Shown: positions 28,271 through 38,002, counted from the first letter of the stretch. The stretch is DNA of 38,643 bases from an uncultured Pirellulaceae bacterium (GCA_938036435.1 CALHPU010000015.1:1-38643), one strand, 5' to 3'. Translations and numbers: made by a program. Notes: generated by a model from the letters alone, not told the origin.

Positions 28271-29257
28271 CTAGAACGCGTCGAGGTCTTCGGGTTTTTC
28301 AACTGCGTCGATGCTGCAATGGAACTTGAAAACATCAAGAGAGACGTTCTGATCAACAAACCTGATCGCGCCGTCAAGAAATGCAAATTGCGCGCCTTGG
28401 GGGTGGTTGCTGCTAAAGGGGGTCGCATTGAAATCGGCATCGTCGGAAAAGTTAATTCCGTGGGCGACTGATTTTAAACTGTAAACCTTTGCGGGTCTGC
28501 CATTGGAGGCGTAGTCAGCTCCAATCGCCCAACCTGCGCGAGGAATCCTCTCACGGTCGTCGCTCAGGTCCGTCCCAGAGATCTCACCAAAGCCAAACGT
28601 GTATGAAGTCCCGTCGCGAATATCTCTCATTTTCTTTCCGACGAATTTTCCTTGTTTGTTTGGAGAAAAGAATCCCTGTAGACCAATCGGCCCGCCCTCT
28701 GGTTCACTGCCGCCAAGGGTATCGTAGGAATATTGTCTGTCTCCATCGGATGTCGTCGCCTCTCCAAGCGGTCCAAGCACGCCATGATAATGAGTCGTGA
28801 AGTCTCCGAGATCCTCGAATGAAGACTCTCGGGCGATAGCAGACGCCGCTGGACAAATGAGAGGCTCAACTTCAATCTCAGAAAGTTCGATCATTCGATC
28901 TCTCCAAGTTTCACCCGGTTGGAGAGCGCGTTGAGTTTCCTCGTGCAGATATTCTTGTTTCAGATGCGCCAAAAGCGGGACGACGTAACCACCGCCGCGG
29001 CCGTCGTCTCCGGCGGGAAACTGCAATTTGCCAGATTCAAAATTTAGCGTGGCAAGTATTACTTGGCGCAGATTTGCTGAACACTTGGTCTTGCGAGCGG
29101 ATTGGCGAACGACTTGCAGCGCCGGAAATAGCATTGAGACCAAGATACCGATAATTGCAACCACGACCAGCAACTCGACAAGCGTAAAGCCTCGCCTAGC
29201 TGAAGCCCGTTGATTGCGGGCAAACAAAGCGGAAGCGCGGACTTGAAAGCTGAACAT
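28271..29257 (-). CDS. DUF1559 pilin-like protein with H-X9-DG tail
   Basis: 328 residues. A prepilin-type N-terminal cleavage/methylation motif [20 protein letters not shown] at about residues 23-42, preceded by a basic leader. The body is a DUF1559 domain, the large planctomycete pseudopilin-like family of unknown function. The tail has the H-X9-DG signature, HPQGAQFAFLDG. The start is ATG 29257 with AGGGAAA nearby as ribosome-binding site. It is probably processed by a PilD-type peptidase and held in the inner membrane or assembled on the cell surface. It is divergent from the second pilin-like gene at 29543. Confidence 0.92.
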   Translation of the reverse strand: MFSFQVRASALFARNQRASARRGFTLVELLVVVAIIGILVSMLFPALQVVRQSARKTKCSANLRQVILATLNFESGKLQFPAGDDGRGGGYVVPLLAHLKQEYLHEETQRALQPGETWRDRMIELSEIEVEPLICPAASAIARESSFEDLGDFTTHYHGVLGPLGEATTSDGDRQYSYDTLGGSEPEGGPIGLQGFFSPNKQGKFVGKKMRDIRDGTSYTFGFGEISGTDLSDDRERIPRAGWAIGADYASNGRPAKVYSLKSVAHGINFSDDADFNATPFSSNHPQGAQFAFLDGAIRFVDQNVSLDVFKFHCSIDAVEKPEDLDAF

Positions 29258-29308
29258 AAATTTTCCCTACTGAAGAATGTAACAGTGACCAGCGAAGCTT
29301 AGGAAAAC

Positions 29309-29329
29309 TATGTGAAGACTTTATGTGAA
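29309..29329. promoter_or_regulatory. Direct repeat TATGTGAA in the divergent pilin promoter region
   Basis: TATGTGAA occurs at 29309-29316 and 29322-29329, a 13-bp period, in the AT-rich 285-bp gap between two divergent pilin-like genes. It could be an activator or repressor site. Speculative. Confidence 0.3.
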
Positions 29330-29542
29330 CGAGATTAAAATTCAAAAACAGCTGCCCTTTAACGAACAAACAACCCTACCTAAATGAAATCTGATCTCTG
29401 CGGAAAGAAAAACAGAAACTAAACAATACGTTCATCACAACTTAATGATCGAGTGTTAGCTTTCGGCCACTTTGAACAAAGCAAGAAATTTAAAGGCTTG
29501 ATGTTCATCTACATTTTCACATTTTTCAGTAAGGGATGCCAA

Positions 29543-30697
29543 ATGTTAAAAAGAAAAGGTTTCACATTGGTGGAACTGCTCGTTGTTATTGCGATCATCG
29601 GTATTTTGGTTGCGATGCTTTTTCCGGCGCTGACGGCTGTTCGTTCTGCAGCCCGATCAACTCAATGTAAAAGTAATTTGCGTCAATTCGCAATTTGCCT
29701 GTTAGCCAAAGCATCTGATTCTCCCAGCGGAAAATTCTGCAGCGGTGCTTTTGATAGTGGACGCGATGGAGCTTTTGATAAGTATTCATGGGTCGCCGAC
29801 TGCGTCTCTCAGGATGTTTTTCCAGGACAACTACTTTGCCCGTCTTCCATTTGCTTAGGTTCGGAAAAACTAAACATCAACTCGTCCGATACATCAGAGT
29901 TTGGGGGAAAAGCTTCACCTGCTCGTCGTGGGGTTCCGTTTTCCAAAGCAGACGGCACGCTGACTGGAGTTGTACAAGAGGGCTATAACACCAATTATGC
30001 CTCTGGATGGCACATGGTTCGCACGCGCCCCATTTTTACCAATGGTGCCACTCGTGGTGACCTTAAGAACTGGTATTCATCTGGAGGAGCGACACAGGTA
30101 ACTGCGGGAGCGCTTTCGTTGCGTGATCTGGATGCAGGCAATGTCAACGCATCTTCCATTGCTCTACTTGGTGACGCCGCACAGGGCGATACAGTCGGCA
30201 AAAGCGACGGTATTCTGAATGCTGGAATTGATCTTCCCGGCCTTGGGTTGACCGACGGTTCGCCGGTTTGCGAAAGTTTCAACGATGGTCCGTCTATCAT
30301 TAGTGGCGGAAAAATTAAGACGATCGCAAAAGCAATGGGCAGCGCCGTTGCTGAATCGGTCTTCAAAGCGCCAAATCTCCCAATGAAAGGAGGCGTCGCG
30401 ACAGAGGATCTCGTTCTGCAGGATACGCGTGATTGGTACGCTTGGCACACTAACGCGGTTAATGTTGTATTTGCCGACGGCAGTGTTCGCTCTCTTGAAG
30501 ACGTCAACGGAGACGGCTACATCAACCCCGGCTTCCGGGCTACAGGTTTGGTCACTAGTGCCAGTGGATTCGAATCGATCGCTGCCGCTCAATCAGCAAC
30601 CGTTGGTTACCAAGACTCCGAGACCGAGGTCAATCCATGGGAATTGTTCTCAGGCACCTTTCTCAATGAAGGCGTTGCTGGAAAAGGTTTTGAGTAA
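29543..30697 (+). CDS. DUF1559 pilin-like protein with H-X9-DG tail and EF-hand-like loop
   Basis: 384 residues. Leader MLKRKG then [19 protein letters not shown], the prepilin motif. The H-X9-DG signature is [12 protein letters not shown], directly followed by [12 protein letters not shown], which looks like a calcium-binding EF-hand or dockerin loop. Cysteines in [18 protein letters not shown] and PVCESF may form disulfides. ATG 29543 is preferred to the longer frame starting at 29453 because AAGGGA lies just upstream and the leader is of normal length. A strong terminator follows at 30728. It forms a divergent pair with the gene at 28271. Confidence 0.92.
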   Translation: MLKRKGFTLVELLVVIAIIGILVAMLFPALTAVRSAARSTQCKSNLRQFAICLLAKASDSPSGKFCSGAFDSGRDGAFDKYSWVADCVSQDVFPGQLLCPSSICLGSEKLNINSSDTSEFGGKASPARRGVPFSKADGTLTGVVQEGYNTNYASGWHMVRTRPIFTNGATRGDLKNWYSSGGATQVTAGALSLRDLDAGNVNASSIALLGDAAQGDTVGKSDGILNAGIDLPGLGLTDGSPVCESFNDGPSIISGGKIKTIAKAMGSAVAESVFKAPNLPMKGGVATEDLVLQDTRDWYAWHTNAVNVVFADGSVRSLEDVNGDGYINPGFRATGLVTSASGFESIAAAQSATVGYQDSETEVNPWELFSGTFLNEGVAGKGFE

Positions 30698-30727
30698 ACC
30701 GATTGGTTTGATTGGAATTAGTGCTCG

Positions 30728-30758
30728 CCTGCCGTTGTCTTGCAACGGCAGGTTTTTT
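30728..30758 (+). terminator. Rho-independent terminator
   Basis: CCTGCCGTTG (30728-30737), a five-base loop, and CAACGGCAGG (30743-30752) form a perfect ten-pair stem followed by six Ts. It ends the pilin-like gene transcript. Confidence 0.93.
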
Positions 30759-30781
30759 CGTTAATGGCATTTCAAATTTTA

Positions 30782-30841
30782 GTAGCACGACTCTCCGAGT
30801 CGTTATGGTAAGGCGCGTAACCCCTCGGAGAGTCGTGCTAC
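30782..30841. repeat. GTAGCACGACTC palindrome, 18-bp perfect arms
   Basis: Arms 30782-30799 and 30824-30841 are perfect inverted copies, with a 24-base loop. A half copy of the same family occurs at 37922-37943. No T-run follows, so it is not a terminator. The rest of 30842-30984 shows no gene or further structure. Confidence 0.9.
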
Positions 30842-30984
30842 ATTATGCTGCAGCGACTCTCATCATGTAGATCTATTGGTAGCAAGACAATAAAACCCAA
30901 ATCACCATTGGAGATGCCTGCGGTTGTTTGCTCCACCGTTGCCTTCCTATTGCCATAATTCGTCATTCGAGGCGTTTTGTCACG

Positions 30985-31012
30985 TTGCAGCATCAGGACG
31001 CTTTTGTATTAT
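30985..31012 (+). promoter_or_regulatory. Candidate promoter of the Cys-rich cassette
   Basis: TTGCAG (30985-30990) and TATTAT (31007-31012), 16 bp apart. The predicted start near 31019 leaves at most a few leader bases before ATG 31026. The palindrome TTGATGATCAA (31023-31033) overlaps the start codon. No convincing Zur or Fur box was found. Confidence 0.35.
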
Positions 31013-31025
31013 GAGCGACTAGTTG

Positions 31026-31655
31026 ATGATCAATGTTGCCCCCGATTTCCGCCACGACGTGTTCCAAAAAAGTATTTTGACATTGGTGGCCTTATGCCTG
31101 TTCGTTGGCAGTGGGTATGTACCGCTGCCGATTCCGATATTGAAAAATTTGTCCACGCCCTTTCCCTGTCAGAATATGGGCTGCGGGTGTCAAAACGCGA
31201 AACAATGCTGGGCCGATTGTTGCTGTCACTCCGACCAGCAGAAAATCGAATGGGCTAAAGCAAACAATGTCAGGCCGCCCGAATGGTTTATCAACCAGTT
31301 GAGCAGTGAGGGCCTTGAATCTGATTCCGACTGCGGTTGCTGCAGTTCAACATGTTGCTCAAGCAAACCAGTGGTGAAGTCCTGTTGCTCGGGCACCACA
31401 GCACAAGAACCAAAGTGTTGTTGCTCTCAAACCGACACACGCGATTGTTCAACGCCCGATTCGCAAACAGTATTTCTTTCGATTAAGCAACAAAAGCACT
31501 GTGGTGGACAACATGATGGCTATCTGCATTTGGATTTGATCGCCATCGCAGAACCTTTGCCCAAATTCTCTTGGCCGAAGTCGAACTCGTGGCTTCCCTC
31601 TACCGCCGGTCGCCCCGCTGATGTCGCAGCAGCACCGCCTGTTCCCCCTGCGTAA
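31026..31655 (+). CDS. Cysteine-rich membrane-anchored protein of unknown function
   Basis: 209 residues with about twenty cysteines. An N-terminal hydrophobic segment ([15 protein letters not shown]) is followed by YVPLPIPIL and [17 protein letters not shown], then [25 protein letters not shown] recall this pattern, CGCxxAxQCWxxCCC followed by WAxxNxVxPP, as a conserved family of unknown function in planctomycetes and related bacteria. A second Cys region, [12 protein letters not shown] to KCCCSQTD, is lower in complexity and may bind metal or form disulfides. The ATG at 31026 follows a TTG at 31023. It starts a likely operon with a pilin-like protein (67 bp gap) and a PEP-CTERM protein. Confidence 0.75.
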   Translation: MINVAPDFRHDVFQKSILTLVALCLFVGSGYVPLPIPILKNLSTPFPCQNMGCGCQNAKQCWADCCCHSDQQKIEWAKANNVRPPEWFINQLSSEGLESDSDCGCCSSTCCSSKPVVKSCCSGTTAQEPKCCCSQTDTRDCSTPDSQTVFLSIKQQKHCGGQHDGYLHLDLIAIAEPLPKFSWPKSNSWLPSTAGRPADVAAAPPVPPA

Positions 31656-31722
31656 ACGTCGATTTGTCGCGCGGCCGGTTAATCGGTCGTTACTACAACT
31701 TAAATCGATATTGGAACGAACG

Positions 31723-32430
31723 ATGAACAAAGTTTCTCGTGGTTCCGGGTTCACGCTTGTTGAGTTGCTGGTCGTGATTGCCATCATTGGCATTTTGATC
31801 GGGATGCTGCTTCCTGCCGTTCAGATGGTAAGAGCAGCCGCCAGAAGCACGGTTTGCAAAAACAACATGCGTCAGATTGGACTCGGAATTCACTTGTTTA
31901 TGGATACGCAAGGCGGCCGTATGCCGTGGACGGTCCACAATGGGTTGACCGAATCATGGGTCCAGACGCTCAAACCCTATACCGAGAGCGTGGATTCAAT
32001 TCGCATCTGCCCTGAAGATCCCAAAGCCGAAGATTGGCTGACTGATGGTCGCCAAGGAACCTCGTACGTCATCAACGAATTTTTGACCAACGCCAACGTT
32101 GAAGGTGCGGTCGTAAATTTCAACCAGCTGCGCTCAACGCATGACCAAGTGGTCTTGTTTGAGGGATCTGAACAGCGCGAGGCGATAGACGATCACGTCC
32201 ACTGTTCTGATTTTTACAAACCTTCGCGTGTCCGTCGTGACACAGTCTGGGATTTTATGACTCTGGAGATTGATCCGTCACGACACCTTGGGACGGCAAA
32301 CTATCTTTATGCCGACGGACACGTGACGTCCGTTAGCTCAAACGAATTAAGAAGCTGGGTCGATTCTGACATTGCCCACGGAACGAATTTCGCCAGACCT
32401 AATGAGGATTGGCGAGGACAATCGTTCTGA
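31723..32430 (+). CDS. DUF1559-type pilin-like protein with H-X9-DG tail (third copy)
   Basis: 235 residues. Leader MNKVSRGSG then [19 protein letters not shown], the prepilin motif. The body has [20 protein letters not shown] and a Cys in [11 protein letters not shown]. The tail, [12 protein letters not shown], is a clean H-X9-DG. It is shorter than the two pilin-like genes upstream. The frame is open to 31621, but the ATG at 31723 gives a normal leader and GGAA lies about 12 bp upstream. It lies between the Cys-rich and PEP-CTERM genes on the same strand with gaps of 67 and 53 bp, so the three are probably co-transcribed. Confidence 0.9.
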   Translation: MNKVSRGSGFTLVELLVVIAIIGILIGMLLPAVQMVRAAARSTVCKNNMRQIGLGIHLFMDTQGGRMPWTVHNGLTESWVQTLKPYTESVDSIRICPEDPKAEDWLTDGRQGTSYVINEFLTNANVEGAVVNFNQLRSTHDQVVLFEGSEQREAIDDHVHCSDFYKPSRVRRDTVWDFMTLEIDPSRHLGTANYLYADGHVTSVSSNELRSWVDSDIAHGTNFARPNEDWRGQSF

Positions 32431-32483
32431 AAGTAAATCGAAGAAATCCAGACAATCAAAATATAAATTGAAAGCAATTACAA

Positions 32484-33272
32484 ATGAATTTACTGAAGAC
32501 ACTTACACTCACTTTAACGGTGACGCTCGCGTGCTCACAGCTATTGTTGGCTCACGGCGGTCGAAGATTGGACGTCGTCGTCATCGACGGCCAACTGCAT
32601 GCTCAAGGCTACAACTCGGGCACTTTTGATGGCACGGACTACCTGAGGCCTTTCACCAACGCGATTCACAATCATTGGGCACCCGGATCGTCGGTGACAA
32701 CCCTCCCCGGTTTTGACGTTACGTTTGCCAACTCGTTCATCGACGAAAACGGAAATACCCAGCAGTATGGATATCAAAACGATGCCAGCCAATTGGCTGG
32801 GCACGATTTGAGTATTGAACTGATCGGGTCCGGGAAGTGGACGTCTCCCACGACCAGCGCCTTTGTTGCTTCTCCTTTTGCTGCCAACGAGTCGATTGAA
32901 ATCGATTACTTGGCTGCAACTCTGGATACAGACGACATTGGAACAGGCAGCGCTCTAGTATTCGATTTGGTCACCGATTGGTCCAACCCTCTCAACCGAA
33001 TCGACCTTGATCCTGACTATATTCTGGATCTCGCACCAGAAGCATCGGGATCAATTTACTTCTTGGAGTGGCAGCTATCGTCTGCGAACCCTGAAATTGA
33101 AGCCAGCGATTCGGTATACACGATATTTGCTCCGCCGGGTCAGGTTCATGCTCAATCACTCGCGCTCGAGCAGACACTCGGCACGAGTCTTTCGTCGGTT
33201 CCAGAGCCTTCGGTCCTTGGACTGATGGGGCTTGGGCTTTCGATTCTTGCAGGCCGACGTCGTCGGTCGTGA
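32484..33272 (+). CDS. His-containing PEP-CTERM surface protein
   Basis: 262 residues. A signal peptide (NLLKTLTLTLTVTLACSQLL) is followed by AHGGRRLDVVVIDGQLHAQG, then RPFTNAIHNHWAPG, histidine-bearing motifs suggestive of metal binding. The C-terminus is a PEP-CTERM sorting signal: VPEPSVLGLMGLGLS, a short hydrophobic run, then RRRR, recognised by an exosortase (not in this window). The opening resembles, from memory, Zur-regulated PEP-CTERM proteins of the cyanobacterial all3515 type, which suggests a link to zinc, but I found no Zur box. It is the last gene of the likely three-gene operon and is followed by a strong terminator. Confidence 0.85.
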   Translation: MNLLKTLTLTLTVTLACSQLLLAHGGRRLDVVVIDGQLHAQGYNSGTFDGTDYLRPFTNAIHNHWAPGSSVTTLPGFDVTFANSFIDENGNTQQYGYQNDASQLAGHDLSIELIGSGKWTSPTTSAFVASPFAANESIEIDYLAATLDTDDIGTGSALVFDLVTDWSNPLNRIDLDPDYILDLAPEASGSIYFLEWQLSSANPEIEASDSVYTIFAPPGQVHAQSLALEQTLGTSLSSVPEPSVLGLMGLGLSILAGRRRRS

Positions 33273-33300
33273 TAGGCATTACTCATTGACGCCCTACAAA

Positions 33301-33328
33301 GGTCGGAGATTTTTCTCCGGCCTTTTTT
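33301..33328 (+). terminator. Rho-independent terminator
   Basis: GGTCGGAG (33301-33308) pairs with CTCCGGCC (33315-33322), one G-T pair, followed by six Ts. It ends the PEP-CTERM operon. Confidence 0.9.
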
Positions 33329-33340
33329 ATTCGCTTCTAC

Positions 33341-33398
33341 AATGCTGCAGTAGATAATGCTGCGGTAGATAATGCTGCGGTAGATAACGCTGCGATGG
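33341..33398. repeat. 15-bp tandem repeat, about 3.8 units
   Basis: Units AATGCTGCAGTAGAT (33341-33355) and AATGCTGCGGTAGAT (33356-33370, 33371-33385) plus a diverged partial copy (33386-33398). It lies between the terminator and the fasciclin gene. The copy number is likely variable. Confidence 0.9.
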
Positions 33399-33501
33399 GC
33401 TTCAACACACACCATGAAACTTCCGTGATCAAACTTACGTGTTATGCGGGTTCGATTGTTCCGGTTCTTCTACTTCCATCACAACACACTTGGAGGTCCC
33501 G

Positions 33502-34707
33502 ATGAAGATCCGAAAGCTAAGCGTTTGTTTATTTTCGCTTGTTTACCTGTGCACGTTAACTTCCCAAACAATCGCACAACGGAAGAGCATTGCAGAAACC
33601 GCAATTGGAGCCGGTAATTTCAACACGCTCGTCGCAGCCGCAAAGGCCGCCGACCTCGTGGGGGTACTCAGTGGAGGACAGGAGCTAACCGTGTTCGCTC
33701 CTACTGATGAGGCGTTTGCAAAATTGCCTGCGGGAACCGTTGAGAGCCTGCTGCTGCCGGAAAACAAATCCAAACTAGCGGCCGTTCTCACCTACCATGT
33801 CGTCCCCGGCCGGGTGCTGGCGGCAGATGCCTACGGTCTTGATTCCGCGACCGCGTTAAACGGCCAAAAGTTAGAGCTCGACCTGCGAGACGATTCTCCA
33901 AAGATCAACAACGCGACCCTCACCACAACTGATATTCTGTGTACCAATGGAGTAATCCATGTAATCGATGAAGTGCTATTGCCAGCCGATAAATCGATCC
34001 CCGTCACCGCAACCGAGGCCGGCATCTTCAACACTTTGCTCGCAGCGGTTAACGCAGCAGATCTCGGCGGCGTGTTGAGTGGCGAAGGACCGTTTACTGT
34101 TTTCGCGCCAACGGACGACGCCTTCGCAAAACTTCCTGAAGGTACTGTCGATTCGCTGTTAGAGCCGGGAAACAAACAGAAGCTTGTCGACATTCTGAAA
34201 TACCACGTGGTATCAGGGCGTGTCTACGATGATCAGGCGGTGAAAGCTGGTTCAGCCCAAACGTTACTTGGGCGCGGCGTGAAGATAGGATTTTCGGCAA
34301 AGGGGATTTCCGTCAATGACGCAACCGTTGTCAGCAAAAACATTGAAACATCTAATGGCGTTGTGCACGCGATCGATGCCGTTTTGATCCCTGAAAACAA
34401 CAACGGCAATAGTAATAGCAGTATTACCCCGGCTCATGCTGTTGGAATGTTAACCACTGCGATTCATCAGGGAGTTCCAGCATTCAATTCAGGGGATCAC
34501 CATGGTTGCTGCAATGTCTACGAATCAACCATGAAGAATTTGATGGACATGGGCATCGACGGTGCCGACGCACAAACGACGTCAATCATTTCCAATGCAC
34601 TGTCTCACGCCAATCGAACGGCAAACGACACCGATCGTGCGTGGGCACTACGAAGTGGGATCGACAGCCTAAAGGTTCATCTGACCAGCATGGCAATGCA
34701 CCGTTAG
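33502..34707 (+). CDS. Secreted protein with two fasciclin (FAS1) domains
   Basis: 401 residues. A signal peptide (MKIRKLSVCLFSLVYLCTLT, cut near IAQ) is followed by two FAS1 domains at about residues 25-160 and 165-295. Each has the signature TVFAPTDEAFAKLP or TVFAPTDDAFAKLP and a later YHVV(P/S)GRV; the second strand motif (GVIHVIDEVLLP, GVVHAIDAVLIP) is also doubled. A further roughly 90 residues, AIHQGVPAFNSGDHHGCCNVY onward, look like the 'GVPxFNxGDxxxC' domain seen in other planctomycete proteins. Start ATG 33502 has a perfect GGAGGT site; the frame is open to 33439. It probably acts in adhesion or as an extracellular structural component. Confidence 0.93.
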   Translation: MKIRKLSVCLFSLVYLCTLTSQTIAQRKSIAETAIGAGNFNTLVAAAKAADLVGVLSGGQELTVFAPTDEAFAKLPAGTVESLLLPENKSKLAAVLTYHVVPGRVLAADAYGLDSATALNGQKLELDLRDDSPKINNATLTTTDILCTNGVIHVIDEVLLPADKSIPVTATEAGIFNTLLAAVNAADLGGVLSGEGPFTVFAPTDDAFAKLPEGTVDSLLEPGNKQKLVDILKYHVVSGRVYDDQAVKAGSAQTLLGRGVKIGFSAKGISVNDATVVSKNIETSNGVVHAIDAVLIPENNNGNSNSSITPAHAVGMLTTAIHQGVPAFNSGDHHGCCNVYESTMKNLMDMGIDGADAQTTSIISNALSHANRTANDTDRAWALRSGIDSLKVHLTSMAMHR

Positions 34708-34757
34708 TTGCGACGTTCAAGGATTGTTCTCAATCCAAGCTCCCAACTTCGATCGAC

Positions 34758-34796
34758 AAGCACTGTCTGTCCTGTGAGACATTCAGTGCTTTTTTG
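34758..34796 (+). terminator. Rho-independent terminator
   Basis: AAGCACTG (34758-34765) pairs with CAGTGCTT (34784-34791), with an inner TGTCT/AGACA stem, followed by a T-run. It ends the fasciclin transcript. The rest of the 299-bp gap up to 35006 shows no gene; a TGATATACG stretch near 34968-34976 may be a -10 for the MoxR gene. Confidence 0.85.
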
Positions 34797-35006
34797 TTTG
34801 TGCCCTCCGTTGGTAAGGCAGCCTATCGCGGTCAAGAAACTTTGTGAACTTTGTCGCCAACACCAAATCCGCATGAATTAGCTAGTTTTGGTGGTATCCG
34901 CAGGTGGTGGCGATCTTGGACTGGCGCAAATAAGATAGAACCTATCGCCGTGTGCCGTGGCATGTGCTGATATACGCTCGACCAACACTCAAACGCCAAT
35001 TGATTT

Positions 35007-35993
35007 ATGTCTGAGACATTCGAAGTAAAAAATATCAACTTGCACCTGAGCGAACCCCATAAGCTCAACAGCAACTGGATCGGCCAGAGAGAAATCCTCA
35101 AACAGGTGCTCGCCTGTTGGTTGGTCGTTGACGAAGACGACCTTCCGCTGTCGCCCAGATTGGTCGGCCCGCCGGGCATCGGCAAGACACAACTTGCCAT
35201 GGCGGCCGCCGCAACGCGCGAGCAGGACCTGTACATTTACCAGTGCACTGCCGACACGCGGCCAGAGGATTTGCTGATCACGCCAGTGCTGGCCGAAAGT
35301 GGCAAGATCGCTTACCACGCATCGCCATTGGTTACGGCCATGATTCAGGGCGGTGTATGTGTGCTGGATGAGGGCAACCGGATGAATGAAAAATCGTGGG
35401 CCAGCCTCGCGCCGCTGCTGGATCACCGACGGTACATCGAATCGATTGTCGCTGGCGTTTCCATTGAAGCGCATCCCGACTTTCGCTGCGCCGTGACAAT
35501 GAACGTGGATGAATCAACGTTCGAAATCCCCGACTACATCCTCAGTCGTCTCCAACCAACACTCAACATCCAGTTCCCCTCGCGCGAGGATGAAAAGGCT
35601 ATCCTTGAATACCATTTGCCATTTTGCGAATCTGAAATGCTCTCGATGACAGTCGATTTCCTTCAGACCGCTCATGGGTTAAAGCTTGATTTCTCACCAC
35701 GCGATGGCATCAATCTTCTTCGGTATGCGACCAAACGGATGAAGCAAGAAACGGATCACCCACTGGCCAAAGACATTGCTTGGCAGGAAGCGCTGATCCA
35801 GTGCTTGGGACCCGAGGCGGCTGATCTCCACTCTCTGGCGAAGAAACGAAATCAATCGCTGGGCGGTCAAAGTCTGCCACTTGGCTTTGGCGATTTCTTT
35901 TTTGACAGCAACGACTCGCTGCATCCCGGTTCACCCGAGATTGGCCCCTATGACATCGATCCTGATGACGACGACGAGGGGGACCCGTTTTGA
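35007..35993 (+). CDS. MoxR-type AAA ATPase
   Basis: 328 residues. Walker [10 protein letters not shown] (Lys60), Walker [10 protein letters not shown] (Asp121, Glu122), a sensor-like [11 protein letters not shown], and SRLQP carrying a candidate arginine finger. The architecture is that of MoxR/AAA_5 ATPases, which act as chaperone-like remodelers, usually with a VWA-domain partner. Here no VWA protein is adjacent; the partner gene overlaps by 4 bp (TTGA), so production is probably coupled. The C-terminal acidic stretch [11 protein letters not shown] is unusual. The start is ATG 35007 with a weak ribosome-binding site. I regard the ATPase assignment as secure and the role as unknown. Confidence 0.9.
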   Translation: MSETFEVKNINLHLSEPHKLNSNWIGQREILKQVLACWLVVDEDDLPLSPRLVGPPGIGKTQLAMAAAATREQDLYIYQCTADTRPEDLLITPVLAESGKIAYHASPLVTAMIQGGVCVLDEGNRMNEKSWASLAPLLDHRRYIESIVAGVSIEAHPDFRCAVTMNVDESTFEIPDYILSRLQPTLNIQFPSREDEKAILEYHLPFCESEMLSMTVDFLQTAHGLKLDFSPRDGINLLRYATKRMKQETDHPLAKDIAWQEALIQCLGPEAADLHSLAKKRNQSLGGQSLPLGFGDFFFDSNDSLHPGSPEIGPYDIDPDDDDEGDPF

Positions 35994-37903
35994 TCGACAA
36001 GCTCTTAGAGATTGGGCCGCATGTGACGGTGCTGCCCATCGTGCACGGCAGCGGCGATTTTGCGTGGGAGGTCCGCCGCTTGATGATGAAGCATTCGTAT
36101 GACTGTCTGGCGGTGGCACTACCTCCATCGTTTCAATCGGCAACCGAAGAAGCGATTTTAAAACTGCCCACACCCAGCATCGTTGTCCAACGCGACCTGC
36201 AATATTTGCCAGCGACAGATTTCGCGCCCAGCAGCGAATTCTCTGAAGACGATGATGCTCAAAACTTCAATCCATCGGATGAGGATCGTGAATTGGGCGT
36301 CAGCTACGTTCCTGTCGATCCCTGCCAAGGCGTCATTGCTGCGATCCGCACCGCGATGGGCGATCGAGTTCCACGCCGCTTCATTGATATGGAGACTAGC
36401 CGATTTGAGCCCCACTCGCGCGTGCTGCCCGACGCTTTTGCACTAAAGAAAATGAGCCTCGAAAAATATGCGGCAGCTGTATTACCGTTTATCGAACCCG
36501 GCGAAGAACCGCAGTGGCAGGCCCGTATCGAACACATGGCGTGGCAGTTGCGAGAGCTGTCGGTTGACTTTAAGAGAATACTTTTTGTTACCAGCGTTTT
36601 GGACTGGCCTTGGGTCCGCGCAGCCTTCAATGACAAAAAATTGGTCTGCCCTGATAACGAACCCACCCAAGAAACCGAGCGATACCAAGTAACGGCCGAA
36701 ACGCTGTATTTTTTGTTGGGCGAGTTGCCTTTCATCACAAATCTTTACGAACGAGCGCGTGAGGAATTATCCGATGACGAGCATCTGGCGATCGATGGTG
36801 TCAAAGAATTATTGATTGCGGCGCGAGACAGATATATTGATCAATACAAAAGCCGTGCCCGAAAGATCACTCCCAGCTTGCTGGCGAAATGTTTGAAATA
36901 CACACGCAACCTGACATTGATCGAGCACCGTTTTACGCCGCAACTTCCAACCATCGTCACCGCTGCTCAACAAGTCGCTGGTGATGGGTACGCGATCAAT
37001 GTGCTGGAGTTGGCCAAACAATTTGACTACTGTCGGGACCTTGGTCTAAATTCAGCGCGTATGGGGATCGACCAAATCGCGTTGCCCGACGATGAAACTT
37101 TATCGGCGCGCAGTCGTTTGCCCGGGCCGCCGATGGTGTGGACCGAATTGAAACTGATCCCGCGTCCGGACAAACGCCAACAGCGAGACTGGCAACAGAA
37201 ATGGAATCCCTACTCTCAGTGCAGCTGGCCGCCAGAGGATGATTTGATTGAGAGCTTTCGCCGTACTGTTTTTGATCGGGCCAAAGAAGCGATGGGCGCT
37301 GATCTCGTGCAGACTGAAAAATTTACGACCAGCGTCAAAGACGGCATCGACATGCGCGAAACAGTTCGTCACTGGTATGACAATGAAATTCACGTCAAAG
37401 TGTTGCCGCCGAGCCGCGGCAAGATGGACGCGGCGGTGATGCTGTTTGATTCGCCTGCCGACCCGCGCGAGTATCCTTGGCGCACGACGTGGTTTGCCGA
37501 ACACGCCAACGAGTCGACGTTAGCTTTCTTCGCGACTGATTTTACGCAAGAGCCAGTCGGCCCGGGGATTTGTTTGGCCAATTACGGCGGAGCGTTATTC
37601 CTTTATCCACCGGTGGCCGTCGTGGATATCTGGCAAGATCCGCGATTGGATTTTGCGACGACATTGGAAGAGCGGTTACTTGGCGCCGCGTGCCTTCACA
37701 GCCAATGCAAACATATAGCCCTGCTGAGTTCGGCTCCGCCGGGGCAAGCTTGGCGTCAGATCGCCAAAATTTTCAAAAAGTCGTGGGTGCATTTGCCGTT
37801 GGGAAAATTTAGCGACTCCACGATCCAGAATCTTCGCATGGTCCACGTGCTCAATGGCAAGGAGATCCGCAGCCATGCCGCTGACTTCATTCGAAGATCT
37901 TAA
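35990..37903 (+). CDS. Large partner of the MoxR-type ATPase, with a TraB/ChaN-like N-terminus
   Basis: 637 residues, not clearly identified. Start TTG 35990 overlaps the MoxR stop by 4 bp and GAGGGGG at 35976-35982 is a good ribosome-binding site. The N-terminus [20 protein letters not shown] (residues 11-30) followed by [11 protein letters not shown], and later [10 protein letters not shown] with [13 protein letters not shown] (residues about 180-210), recall the TraB/ChaN/DUF5682 group, where a strand ends in 'GxxHxxxS' and a late 'lfv.gxaHwp' histidine occurs. Here the second position is Asp (LDWPW), so the site may be altered. The middle region is helical, and the C-terminal part is alpha/beta ([12 protein letters not shown]). 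No signal peptide or membrane segment is seen. Function unknown. Confidence 0.75.
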   Translation: MIDKLLEIGPHVTVLPIVHGSGDFAWEVRRLMMKHSYDCLAVALPPSFQSATEEAILKLPTPSIVVQRDLQYLPATDFAPSSEFSEDDDAQNFNPSDEDRELGVSYVPVDPCQGVIAAIRTAMGDRVPRRFIDMETSRFEPHSRVLPDAFALKKMSLEKYAAAVLPFIEPGEEPQWQARIEHMAWQLRELSVDFKRILFVTSVLDWPWVRAAFNDKKLVCPDNEPTQETERYQVTAETLYFLLGELPFITNLYERAREELSDDEHLAIDGVKELLIAARDRYIDQYKSRARKITPSLLAKCLKYTRNLTLIEHRFTPQLPTIVTAAQQVAGDGYAINVLELAKQFDYCRDLGLNSARMGIDQIALPDDETLSARSRLPGPPMVWTELKLIPRPDKRQQRDWQQKWNPYSQCSWPPEDDLIESFRRTVFDRAKEAMGADLVQTEKFTTSVKDGIDMRETVRHWYDNEIHVKVLPPSRGKMDAAVMLFDSPADPREYPWRTTWFAEHANESTLAFFATDFTQEPVGPGICLANYGGALFLYPPVAVVDIWQDPRLDFATTLEERLLGAACLHSQCKHIALLSSAPPGQAWRQIAKIFKKSWVHLPLGKFSDSTIQNLRMVHVLNGKEIRSHAADFIRRS

Positions 37904-37921
37904 GAAGCAACGTAGCATCGT

Positions 37922-37943
37922 GTAGCACGACTCTCTGGGTCGA
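37922..37943. repeat. Half copy of the GTAGCACGACTC palindrome
   Basis: GTAGCACGACTCTC at 37922 onwards matches the left arm at 30782 with changes in the second half. Its partner arm is missing. It lies between the 637-aa gene and the TerB-like gene. Confidence 0.7.
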
Positions 37944-37972
37944 CATTCGCCGCAAAGGACCTTCAAAGATCG

Positions 37973-38002
37973 GTTACTCAACAGGGCTGACCCTGATAGA
38001 AT
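37973..38002 (+). promoter_or_regulatory. Candidate promoter of the TerB-like gene
   Basis: TTACTC (37973-37978) and TGATAGAAT (37994-38002), an extended -10 form, with 18 bp between the hexamers. The predicted start is about 38009, roughly 30 bp ahead of ATG 38039. Consensus-based. Confidence 0.35.

Noticed and set aside
30960..31040. Zur or Fur box upstream of the Cys-rich gene
   Set aside because: Only a 5-1-5 palindrome (TTGATGATCAA) overlapping the start codon; it is too short and lacks the usual AT-rich core.
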